Of a stretch of DNA of 64,000 bases, positions 53,557 through 60,940 are shown piece by piece. Origin of the DNA: Paenibacillus sp. FSL H8-0079. GTDB lineage: Bacteria > Bacillota > Bacilli > Paenibacillales > Paenibacillaceae. The position numbers and the translations under genes are program-made. Every line of letters begins with the position of its first letter. Within the stretch, counting starts at the first letter, position 1. Under the pieces are notes generated by a model, which saw nothing but the letters and a program-made list of their open reading frames with translations, did no database searches and was not told the DNA's origin. Location of the stretch: the NCBI RefSeq assembly GCF_037991315.1, contig NZ_CP150300.1:5270001-5334000 (forward strand), read 5' to 3'.

Positions 53557-54417
53557 TCATGCGTTTACAGCGCTCCATTCTGCTGGAGCATCTATGAAGG
53601 CTTTGCCCTGTGCCACAATGCCAACCGATCCCTCAATCGTAATACTCCCAAGTTCTGCGCCATTCCACTGGGCCGCCACTTTGATCGCACCACCAGGCTG
53701 CTTGATGTACTGCGTAATCTGCCGCTGTTGGCTCCACGCGAGATAGGCTCCGACGGAGGCCGTACCCGAACCACACCCTCTCTCCCAGATCAGACTATCC
53801 AGCTCAGGAACATAGATGAGTGGGGCCATTTCTTCCGAGTGCGATTGATATAACAAGATACCGATCAGCTTATCTCCCATTGTTAATCCCAGTAATCTTG
53901 CAAGGGTCTGTGCCCTCTTCTTCATGATATCGTCGAAGTCATCGACTTCGATCACGATATGGATGAACTCAGTGTAACGGATGATTACCATATCCAGCTC
54001 GATGCCTTCGTACCGGATTGTTCGCTGCTCAATCTGCTTCGGAACCGGCATGGTTACCTGGCAGTCGTATTCGTTCTGCTGCTTCTTCACATGGCACATG
54101 ATCAACTGATCGGTTCCGGAAACCTCCAGCGCGATGTCCATCGATTCCTGAAGTGCCAGTCCTGCTTCCGATGCGTGGTGTGCTGCAAGTGCCATACAGG
54201 CATTGCCACAGAACTCCCCTCCGGCCATTTCCAGACGTGCCACAGCTTCCGGTCTCCTCGTTGGCTCAATGAATCCCACTTGTTCAGCGTAAACGTTATC
54301 ATACGACATTAGACGCGTCGCAATATGATTGTATTGCTCGGCTACATGATCCGTTTTAACCAGAATCGTCATGTTTTGGGTGGGACTGAACTTGATAAAA
54401 TCGATCTCCTGTTTCAT
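53557..54417 (-). CDS. cntK: Histidine racemase CntK
   Basis: A 286-residue DapF-fold racemase that makes D-histidine for CntL. The two catalytic cysteines of the fold are seen: Cys70 in GGEFCGNACMAL and Cys215 in WERGCGSGTASVGAY. FIKFSPTQNMTILV and AEQVGFIEP match CntK rather than diaminopimelate epimerase, as does the absence of other lysine genes nearby. It is the first gene of the cnt operon, 32 bases after the Zur-type operator. Its presence means the metallophore should carry D-histidine. Confidence 0.9.
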   Translation of the reverse strand: MKQEIDFIKFSPTQNMTILVKTDHVAEQYNHIATRLMSYDNVYAEQVGFIEPTRRPEAVARLEMAGGEFCGNACMALAAHHASEAGLALQESMDIALEVSGTDQLIMCHVKKQQNEYDCQVTMPVPKQIEQRTIRYEGIELDMVIIRYTEFIHIVIEVDDFDDIMKKRAQTLARLLGLTMGDKLIGILLYQSHSEEMAPLIYVPELDSLIWERGCGSGTASVGAYLAWSQQRQITQYIKQPGGAIKVAAQWNGAELGSITIEGSVGIVAQGKAFIDAPAEWSAVNA

Positions 54418-54448
54418 CGCAGCGACTACTCCTGTTCTTCTTTTTATC

Positions 54449-54469
54449 TAATAGTAATTATTACGATTA
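54449..54469. promoter_or_regulatory. Zur-type operator of the cnt operon
   Basis: Core AGTAATTATTACGA within a 21-bp site identical to that at 42774. It lies between the predicted transcription start and cntK, so zinc-loaded Zur should repress the operon. Confidence 0.88.
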
Positions 54470-54482
54470 AAAGGTCGAGAAA

Positions 54483-54512
54483 AATATAGCACATCTTTTT
54501 GGGGAGCGTCAA
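54483..54512 (-). promoter_or_regulatory. Sigma-A promoter of the cnt operon
   Basis: On the minus strand, TTGACG (54512-54507), 18 bases, then TATATT (54488-54483). The predicted start is near 54476, just upstream of the Zur-type site. This is the same layout as at zagA. Confidence 0.65.
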
Positions 54513-54645
54513 CAAATATTTCCATTTCAAAAATAAAATTTCATAATACCTTTAGCTTCCCTTCCTGTAAGAAAACCCAAACAGAGCTGACACTTCTGCG
54601 CCAGCCCTAGCCATAATTACACCATCTGATAAGATTCAAAAAATA

Positions 54646-54680
54646 CGAAAAACGGTTGCCGCAGAACGGAACCGTTTCGA
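54646..54680 (-). terminator. Terminator after the M20 amidohydrolase gene
   Basis: Stem AAACGGTT / AACCGTTT with a 12-base loop and a T-rich flank on the minus strand, about 35 bases past the stop. It isolates the sulfur locus from the cnt promoter. Confidence 0.65.
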
Positions 54681-54712
54681 TCTGGATATGATTCAGGAAT
54701 TCACTGTACCTA

Positions 54713-55939
54713 TCACTCCTGATGTGCTTGCACATTGTGCAGTGCCTGTTCAGCCAGTGCAGCCAGAAGATGTGCTCCTAGCGGCAATGCCCGTTCATCC
54801 ACATCAAAGCCAGGGTGATGCCACTCATTCGGGCCAGAGGTGCCCAGGAAGAGGAACAGGCCCGGAACTTCTTTTTGATAAAAAGAGAAGTCCTCTCCTG
54901 CCGGAGAAGGCAGCGGTCTGATGCTGTTCAGTCCAATCTGGCTTGCAACTTGCTCCGCCGCAGATGCCAGAGACTCATCGTTGACCACGGCAGGTGGTCC
55001 CTGAATCCAGCGAACCGTAGCCCGTGTGCCATAGGCCGCCGCAACACCGGCTACCACCTGATTGAAACGCTCGCGAATCCGTGCACGCACTTTCTCATCA
55101 AAGGTACGCACTGTGCCATCGAGGATCGCTTCATCCGGAATAACGTTCCAGGCTGTGCCGCTATGTAGCTTGGTGACGCTGATTACAGCGCTCTCCTGTG
55201 CTCCCACATTGCGACTCACAATAGCCTGTAATGCCGTAACAATATGTGCGGCAACCACGATTGGATCAATGCCGGCTTCAGGCACGGCCGCGTGTGTGCC
55301 TACACCTTCCACTTTGACAACAAAACCGTCTGCTGCTGCCATCAATGCACCTTCCCGAATGCCCACCGTACCCACCTGGAGATCAGGCTTGTTATGCAAC
55401 CCGAATACGGCCCGAACATCGGACAATGCGCCGCTCTGGATCACTTGTCGTGCACCCGTTGCTTTTTCCTCCGACGGCTGGAACAACAAGCGTACTTTCC
55501 CAGGGAGCGTGGACTCGCGCTGTTTCAGTAATCGTGCAGCACCGATCAGAATCGCCGTGTGTGCGTCATGTCCGCAAGCGTGCATCTTCCCATCTACCTG
55601 GGAGGCAAAATCAAGTTTTGTCTCTTCCTGAATGGGCAGCGCATCAATATCTGCTCTTAGGGCGACCACAGGTCCGTCCCCTTGGCCTACTTCAGCGACG
55701 AGCCCTGTCCGCAGCACATATTCGTCTGCAATACGGACGCCTTCCTCTTCCAGCCAGCTGCGAATGGCAGCTGTCGTCTCCCTTTCCTCGCCGGACAATT
55801 CCGGGTTACGATGCAGGTGTCGCCGAATGGTGATTAAACGTTCCGCGAATGCTTCCGCCCGTTCACCGTGAAGCTCATGCTCGGGGCCCTGTACTAGTTG
55901 CTCAGCCTGCTGTTTGGGCTGTTCCAGATCACTTTTCAT
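54713..55939 (-). CDS. M20-family amidohydrolase
   Basis: A 408-residue metal-dependent N-acyl amino acid amidohydrolase (HipO/YxeP group). Motifs: RRHLHRNPELSGEE, MHACGHDAHTAILIGAA, QPSEEKATGA, GLHNKPDLQVG, the dimerisation domain from GFVVKVEGVGTHAAVPEAGIDP, and the closing EWHHPGFDVDE. GGGAGG is 7 bases before the ATG at 55939. In the B. subtilis ytm and yxe loci such enzymes deacylate N-acetylated organosulfur compounds. The neighbouring monooxygenases and FMN reductase support the same role here. Confidence 0.88.
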   Translation of the reverse strand: MKSDLEQPKQQAEQLVQGPEHELHGERAEAFAERLITIRRHLHRNPELSGEERETTAAIRSWLEEEGVRIADEYVLRTGLVAEVGQGDGPVVALRADIDALPIQEETKLDFASQVDGKMHACGHDAHTAILIGAARLLKQRESTLPGKVRLLFQPSEEKATGARQVIQSGALSDVRAVFGLHNKPDLQVGTVGIREGALMAAADGFVVKVEGVGTHAAVPEAGIDPIVVAAHIVTALQAIVSRNVGAQESAVISVTKLHSGTAWNVIPDEAILDGTVRTFDEKVRARIRERFNQVVAGVAAAYGTRATVRWIQGPPAVVNDESLASAAEQVASQIGLNSIRPLPSPAGEDFSFYQKEVPGLFLFLGTSGPNEWHHPGFDVDERALPLGAHLLAALAEQALHNVQAHQE

Positions 55940-55978
55940 CACATGGCCTCCCATTCGTATATATTCACTGACCTACTT

Positions 55979-57040
55979 CTATCCGATTGCTGCTTCCTGT
56001 TCCTTGGATTCCAGTGCAAATTCACTTAATCCCTGCTCTGCTAGAATTTCACGCAACAATTCAAATGATCGAATTCGCTTGGAAAAGTCACGTGTAGCTG
56101 TAGTCACAATGAACTCTTCCACAGCAAAATCCTGCTGGAACTTCAACAGTGCCTGACCTACCGTTGCTTTCGTGCCCCGGGTTACGCTTGGTTCAAGAAT
56201 TTCAATTCGGTACTTTTCGTTGGATTGACGTCCGAATTCTTCCGCTTGTTCAACAGAACCGACCGTCAGCACTTTGCCACTCTCCATGTGAATTCTCACC
56301 AGCTTATGTTCACCCGCAAGTTCTTCCGCTTCTTCCTCACTCTCCGCCACAATTAGGGATAAAGCCAGTGCAGCGTAGGGCTCCCGTTCCTGGGAACGAT
56401 CGAATTGCTCACGATATACACGGATGGCTTCAAGTGCTACCTCTATATTACTGTTAATGAAAAGTGAAAAGACATAGGGGAGTCCGAGTTCCGCAGCCAT
56501 GCCCGCACTATCTACACTGGCTCCAAGCACGTACAGCTCTGCTGGACTGTCGGACACAGGCGAAGCAGTGAGCCCCGCAAGTGCATGAGATGGATCTTCA
56601 TGTGGTTCATTATGAATGTATCGCTTCACCTGAACAATTTTCTCTTTCAGAGATGCAGCTTCCTGAATACCTTCCTGTAACGCCTGTGTCGAACGGGGTA
56701 ATCCGCCTGGTGCACGACCGATTCCCAGGTCAACTCTTCCTGGTCCGAGCGCTGCGAGTATATTGAAATTTTCGGCGACTTTATATGGGCTGTAATGCTG
56801 GAGCATCACCCCGCCAGAGCCCAGTCGAATCCGCTTCGTATGCGCAAGCAAGTGGGAAATGAGTACCTCTGGGGAGGAACCTGCAACATGCCCTGAATCA
56901 TGGTGCTCCGATACCCAGAACCGATGGAATCCAAGCTGATCTGCCTGCTGTGCCAGCTCAATCGTGTGCCGAAAAGCATCCACCGCCGTTTCCCCTACAT
57001 AGATGGGGGTCTGATCCAAAATGCCAACACGAATACTCAT
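55979..57040 (-). CDS. LLM-class flavin monooxygenase, MsnO8/YtmO-like
   Basis: A 353-residue luciferase-like oxidoreductase: MSIRVGILDQTPIYVGET, HRFWVSEHHDSGHVAGSSPEVLI, RIRLGSGGVMLQHYSPYKVAENF and GRVDLGIGRAPGG. It should use reduced FMN from a partner reductase, plausibly the SsuE-like gene nearby. AAGGAGGAG precedes the ATG at 57040; the longer frame to 57085 has no site. It lies 39 bases before the M20 gene on the same strand. Confidence 0.88.
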   Translation of the reverse strand: MSIRVGILDQTPIYVGETAVDAFRHTIELAQQADQLGFHRFWVSEHHDSGHVAGSSPEVLISHLLAHTKRIRLGSGGVMLQHYSPYKVAENFNILAALGPGRVDLGIGRAPGGLPRSTQALQEGIQEAASLKEKIVQVKRYIHNEPHEDPSHALAGLTASPVSDSPAELYVLGASVDSAGMAAELGLPYVFSLFINSNIEVALEAIRVYREQFDRSQEREPYAALALSLIVAESEEEAEELAGEHKLVRIHMESGKVLTVGSVEQAEEFGRQSNEKYRIEILEPSVTRGTKATVGQALLKFQQDFAVEEFIVTTATRDFSKRIRSFELLREILAEQGLSEFALESKEQEAAIG

Positions 57041-57086
57041 ATCCTTCTCCTCCTTGATTGTGCTGAACCTCTGTTCTTGAATCACT

Positions 57087-57208
57087 ATTAAGTTGAACTG
57101 GAGATGTTACACTTTATCACTCCGACTGCAGTACCATCTTCCGATCACGCTTCGCTTCTTCAGATTGGTTCTGCACTCTCCGTTATGGTGTAAAAGTCAG
57201 ATTCAACG
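57087..57208 (+). repeat. Repeat family 1, internally deleted copy
   Basis: About 122 bp: AAGTTGAACTGGAGATGTTACAC, CTTCCGATCACG joined directly to CTTCGCTTCTTC, then TTCTGCACTCTCCGTTATGGTGTAAAA and ATTCAACGTT. The inner CCCCAGATTTT hairpin is deleted. It fills the gap between the LysR gene and the LLM gene. Confidence 0.75.
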
Positions 57209-57217
57209 TTAGACGCT

Positions 57218-58090
57218 CTATAACTGCCGCAGCAGTTCCCCGAAGGGCTCTGCCAATGGCGAATATTCTTCTTTTAAAGTGACGACGCTGATCTGCAACG
57301 ATACACCTGCCACCTCATGTACCTGAATGGGGAACAGCTCCTGATTCTGCACTTCCTTCTTCACCGTGAGTCCCGGGAGAAAGGCAATGCCTGCCCCTTG
57401 CATAACCAGTTTCTTCGCCGTCTCCGAATTATCGACATGATATGTAATATTCGGCGGATGTTCCAGCGAGTCGAAAGCCCGGTGAATGCGAAGCCAGTCC
57501 AGTGAACCACATTCGAAAAAGACCAGTTGCTCATTCCGGATCGCCTCCATGCTGACATGCCCGCTCTCAATGAATGGATGTCCTTTGTACACATAGAGCT
57601 GGATCGGATCTTCATAAAAAGCAACCGTACGGATCGCAGGATGCATGACCTTGCGCACAAAAGCAAGATCGATCTCCTGACCAAGCAGTTTGGCAATCAG
57701 CTGATCCGTCGTTGCTGTCGTCAATTTGATGTTAATTTCGGGGTAAGCATCCTTGATCTTGGGTAGAAAATCGGGAATGACATAATTGGATACCGATACT
57801 GTACTACCGAGCCGAAGAGCATCCGGTGTTGATCGCCGTTGCTGAATCTTCTGCTTGCCCTTCTGAATCACTTGCAGCACTTGCTGCGCATATGGCAGGA
57901 ATTTCCGACCTTCCTCTGTCAGCACAATTTGCTTGCCAAGCCGATCAAACAACTTGCAGCCCAGCTCCCTTTCCAGTGACTGAATGCGAGCTGTGACCGA
58001 AGGTTGGGACAAGAAGAGTACTTCGGCAGCCTTATTGAAGCTTCCATAATGATTGATATATACAAATGCTTCAATGTTCTCGATATTCAT
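57218..58090 (-). CDS. LysR-family regulator, CysL/YtlI-like
   Basis: A 290-residue LysR regulator. The N-terminal winged helix (MNIENIEAFVYINHYGSFNKAAEVLFLSQPSVTARIQSLERELG) is followed by a substrate-binding domain (about 90-290). The style is close to CysL and YtlI, which sense sulfur-pathway intermediates. GGAGG lies 7 bases before the ATG at 58090. It is embedded in the same-strand sulfur locus and is its most likely controller. Confidence 0.87.
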   Translation of the reverse strand: MNIENIEAFVYINHYGSFNKAAEVLFLSQPSVTARIQSLERELGCKLFDRLGKQIVLTEEGRKFLPYAQQVLQVIQKGKQKIQQRRSTPDALRLGSTVSVSNYVIPDFLPKIKDAYPEINIKLTTATTDQLIAKLLGQEIDLAFVRKVMHPAIRTVAFYEDPIQLYVYKGHPFIESGHVSMEAIRNEQLVFFECGSLDWLRIHRAFDSLEHPPNITYHVDNSETAKKLVMQGAGIAFLPGLTVKKEVQNQELFPIQVHEVAGVSLQISVVTLKEEYSPLAEPFGELLRQL

Positions 58091-58159
58091 GAGCGCCTCC
58101 GTATCCACGTCCGCAGACGTTTGACCTTATATACATTTAACCGATATACTTACTAGGTT

Positions 58160-58708
58160 TTATGATATCTTAATCCCATCCTTTTCCAGTGTCAATATCA
58201 ATTCATTCAGCGAACGATCCAGACGTGTAGTAATATCCGCCGAGATTACGAACTTTCCATCATCCAATCGTTCGATTCCCTGATCCACAGCATACACGCC
58301 ACCCAGGATATGTCTTCCACCAAGGGCTGCCAGAACAGGCTTCAATGCATAATCAATGGCGAGCAGATGAGCAATGGAGCCACCGATAACGAGTGGGAGT
58401 GTCAACTTACCCCGTAACCCTTCTTGCGGAATCAGATCCAGGAACAGCTTGAGCACGCCGGAGTATGATGCCTTGTATACCGGTGTAGCTACAATAACGG
58501 CATCTGCCGCTTCAACAACAGCCAGTGCATCACGAATGAATGAGCTGTCGAACCGGGCTTGCACCAGATCCTCAGCAGGCAGATCCACGACGTGAATAAC
58601 TTCAACCGTAATGCCTGCCTCCGTTAATTTTTGGCTGCTGTAATCCGTCAGACCTGTCAAACGCGAACGCTTGGAAGGTGATCCGGCAATAATGACAACA
58701 TGTGACAT
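58160..58708 (-). CDS. NADPH-dependent FMN reductase, SsuE-like
   Basis: A 182-residue flavodoxin-like reductase: VVIIAGSPSKRSRLTGLTDYSSQKL, then DAVIVATPVYKASYSGVLKLFLDLIPQEGLRGKLTLPLVIGGS. It would supply reduced FMN to the two LLM monooxygenases in this locus. AAGGAGGAG precedes the ATG at 58708; the open frame further upstream lies in a repeat and is unlikely coding. Confidence 0.9.
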   Translation of the reverse strand: MSHVVIIAGSPSKRSRLTGLTDYSSQKLTEAGITVEVIHVVDLPAEDLVQARFDSSFIRDALAVVEAADAVIVATPVYKASYSGVLKLFLDLIPQEGLRGKLTLPLVIGGSIAHLLAIDYALKPVLAALGGRHILGGVYAVDQGIERLDDGKFVISADITTRLDRSLNELILTLEKDGIKIS

Positions 58709-58737
58709 AAATTTCTCCTCCTTAGAATAGCGGTTTG

Positions 58738-58896
58738 GGCGTGCCTGAAAACTCCGAAGGAAGCAGATTTTACCGAATTTTCGTTCCAAGCCAGGAAGTT
58801 TTCCGCAGGCGTGCCGGGGCACGTCAAGGGAAAGTGACGCAGTATGGGGCGAAAAGGCGGTAAAAGATGCACTTCAGCGAGTTTTGAGACACGTCC
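58738..58896. repeat. Repeat family 3, 159-bp imperfect palindrome
   Basis: Inverted ends GGGCGTGCCTGAAAACTC and, on the other strand, GGACGTGTCTCAAAACTC. An inner pair reads TTTTACCGAATTTTCG against TTTTACCGCCTTTTCG, with a GGCGTGCCGGGGCACGTC centre. It fills the gap between the permease and FMN reductase genes and touches the permease stop codon. Only one copy is in this window. Confidence 0.65.
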
Positions 58897-59810
58897 TAGG
58901 CCGCTCCTTTTACTTTTGGGTCCAACCGATCGCGAATATCGTCTCCAATCAGATTAACCGCCAGTACAAACAACGTGATCGCCAGCCCTGGGAACGTACA
59001 AATCCACCAGGCAACCGTCAGATAACCTCTACCTTGCGAGAGCAATGCCCCCCAATCCGGTATTTCCTTCAACACCCCAAGTCCCAGAAAGCTGAGTCCG
59101 GAGCCCGTCAGGATCGATGTCCCTACGCCCAGCGTAGCCATGACCAGCAAGGGTGACAACGAATGGGGCAGTACATGTTTCCAGAAAATACGGGTATTGG
59201 AACCGCCCAGTGAACGTGTTGCTGTAATGAAAGGTAGACCTTTGACTGATATGACCTGCCCACGCATTACCCGTGCGTACCCCGGAATCGAGGAAACCGC
59301 AACAGCCAGTGCAATGTTCATCAGTCCTGGCCCGAGAGCAGCTGCAACAGACAACGCCAGGAGCACGCCGGGTACAGCCATCAGAATATCGACGGCACGC
59401 ATGGTGATGGTATCCACAATTCCTCCGGCATAACCGGAGATAATACCAAGCGCACTGCCAACAATGCCTCCCACAAGCACCGAAGCAAATCCAATGAGCA
59501 GCGAATCCCTGCTTCCATGCACAACCACACTGAAGATATCTCTGCCAAAATAGTCCGTCCCGAACAGGTGCGCAGCAGAAGGAGCCTGCAGGATAACATC
59601 CGTCATCATCTGAGTTGGATCATAAGGAGCAATCCAGCCTGGTACAATCGCACATGCCACGGTAAACACCACCACCAGCAATGCTGCATAAAAGAATAAT
59701 CGGGATACCGCGAATGAGACGCGATAGCGCCAAGGGCGGCGATTCCACAGACGTATACGTCCTACGCCCGCCCATGCTTTTTTGTCACCAGCTAAAGGTT
59801 TCATGCTCAT
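58896..59810 (-). CDS. Oligopeptide-type ABC permease (DppC-like)
   Basis: A 304-residue permease with six membrane segments: FYAALLVVVFTVACAIVPGWIAPYDP, LFGTDYFGRDIFSVVVHGSRDSLLIG and EAA loop FITATRSLGGSNTRIFWKHVLPHSL. It pairs with the DppB-like subunit. No ATPase subunits lie in the window, so they are upstream of the right edge or elsewhere. The start is probably the ATG at 59810, though TTG codons lie between it and GGAGG. Confidence 0.9.
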   Translation of the reverse strand: MSMKPLAGDKKAWAGVGRIRLWNRRPWRYRVSFAVSRLFFYAALLVVVFTVACAIVPGWIAPYDPTQMMTDVILQAPSAAHLFGTDYFGRDIFSVVVHGSRDSLLIGFASVLVGGIVGSALGIISGYAGGIVDTITMRAVDILMAVPGVLLALSVAAALGPGLMNIALAVAVSSIPGYARVMRGQVISVKGLPFITATRSLGGSNTRIFWKHVLPHSLSPLLVMATLGVGTSILTGSGLSFLGLGVLKEIPDWGALLSQGRGYLTVAWWICTFPGLAITLFVLAVNLIGDDIRDRLDPKVKGAA

Positions 59811-59870
59811 GAGCAACAACTCCTCCTTCCATACTCCGCATCAGGACACTTCTGACTGTTCCAGCTGTCA

Positions 59871-60803
59871 TCATGTTCGGACTGCACGCCGAACCCGGGG
59901 ATCAATGTACGAATACGAGATGTCCACCAGCAAGTTCAAGACAACATAAATAATGGATGTAAAGAAGACAACGCCTTGCACCACTGGCAGATCCTTGGCC
60001 ATTAGCGCATCCGCAATAATCCGGCCGATTCCTTGTCTGGAGAAGACGGTCTCCACCACAACCGTTCCCGCAAGCAGATCACCGATCAGCATGCCAATTA
60101 CCGTTACAGCAGGGATCAGCGCATTACGCAGCGCATGGCCATACATGATGGCGCGCTCCGAAAGCCCTTTGGCCCGTAACGCCACGATAAACGGTTCATT
60201 GATCACTTCCAGCATGCTGTTACGCACCATCCGTACGATAAACCCTGCACCAACGAGTCCCAGCGTGGCTGCCGGAAGAACCAGTGAGCTGAATCCGTCG
60301 GAACCCATCGCCGGGAACCAGCTAAGCTGTACCGAGAATAACAGGATGAGCAGTATTCCCGTCCAGAAGGTTGGCATGGAGATGCCAAACAGTCCAACAA
60401 GCCGGGCGACGAAATCAATCACGCCATTGCGATGAATTGCAGACAATACACCGAGTGTAATTCCGATCGTAATGGCAATGATGGAGCTGAGTGCGGTCAA
60501 AGCCAGTGTGGCTGGAAAATGTTCCAGTATTTTCGGCAAAACCGGATCGGAATTAATCATCGATTTACCGAAATCGCCACGCAGCATATCACCGAAATAG
60601 TTCGCAAACTGGATGTAAAACGGCTGATCCAGTCCAAGCTGAACCCGCAGATTCTCGATCATCTCCGGGGTAGCCGAGGACGGGTCCAGCATGAGCAGAA
60701 CCGGATCACCCGGCAGGAGATACATGATGCAGTACACCAGCACCGAAGCTCCGAATATAACCAGAAGCGATGTTGCGAGTCGTGACAGTATCGTATGAAC
60801 CAT
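59871..60803 (-). CDS. Oligopeptide-type ABC permease (DppB-like)
   Basis: A 310-residue permease: ILSRLATSLLVIFGASVLVYCIMYLLPGDPV at the N-terminus, LGLDQPFYIQFANYF, and EAA loop PFIVALRAKGLSERAIMYGHALRNAL. GGAGATA lies 9 bases before the ATG. A family 2 repeat separates it from the binding-protein gene. The locus context suggests import of a small organosulfur compound or peptide-like conjugate. Confidence 0.9.
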   Translation of the reverse strand: MVHTILSRLATSLLVIFGASVLVYCIMYLLPGDPVLLMLDPSSATPEMIENLRVQLGLDQPFYIQFANYFGDMLRGDFGKSMINSDPVLPKILEHFPATLALTALSSIIAITIGITLGVLSAIHRNGVIDFVARLVGLFGISMPTFWTGILLILLFSVQLSWFPAMGSDGFSSLVLPAATLGLVGAGFIVRMVRNSMLEVINEPFIVALRAKGLSERAIMYGHALRNALIPAVTVIGMLIGDLLAGTVVVETVFSRQGIGRIIADALMAKDLPVVQGVVFFTSIIYVVLNLLVDISYSYIDPRVRRAVRT

Positions 60804-60852
60804 ACCGGGATATCTCCTTCCTGAATCTGGATTGGCCGTTCCTATAGTGCAT

Positions 60853-60932
60853 GTTCAAAAAGACCAGTTTTCATATTCGATGCTGATCATGCCATTAGGC
60901 ATGACTCGTAATCAAAAGTGGACTTTTTGAAC
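60853..60932 (+). repeat. Repeat family 2, short copy
   Basis: About 80 bp with ends GTTCAAAAAG and CTTTTTGAAC and the shared right part TTCGATGCTGATCATGCC, then TAGGCATGACTCGTAATC. Compared with the copy at 18723 it lacks about 125 internal bases. It lies 8 bases past the stop of the binding-protein gene. Confidence 0.75.
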
Positions 60933-60940
60933 AACCTCTG

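Noticed and set aside
53557..54417. Diaminopimelate epimerase (dapF)
   Set aside because: The fold and cysteines match, but the gene heads a cntLM operon with a Zur-type site and has CntK-type N-terminal sequence, so histidine racemase fits better.
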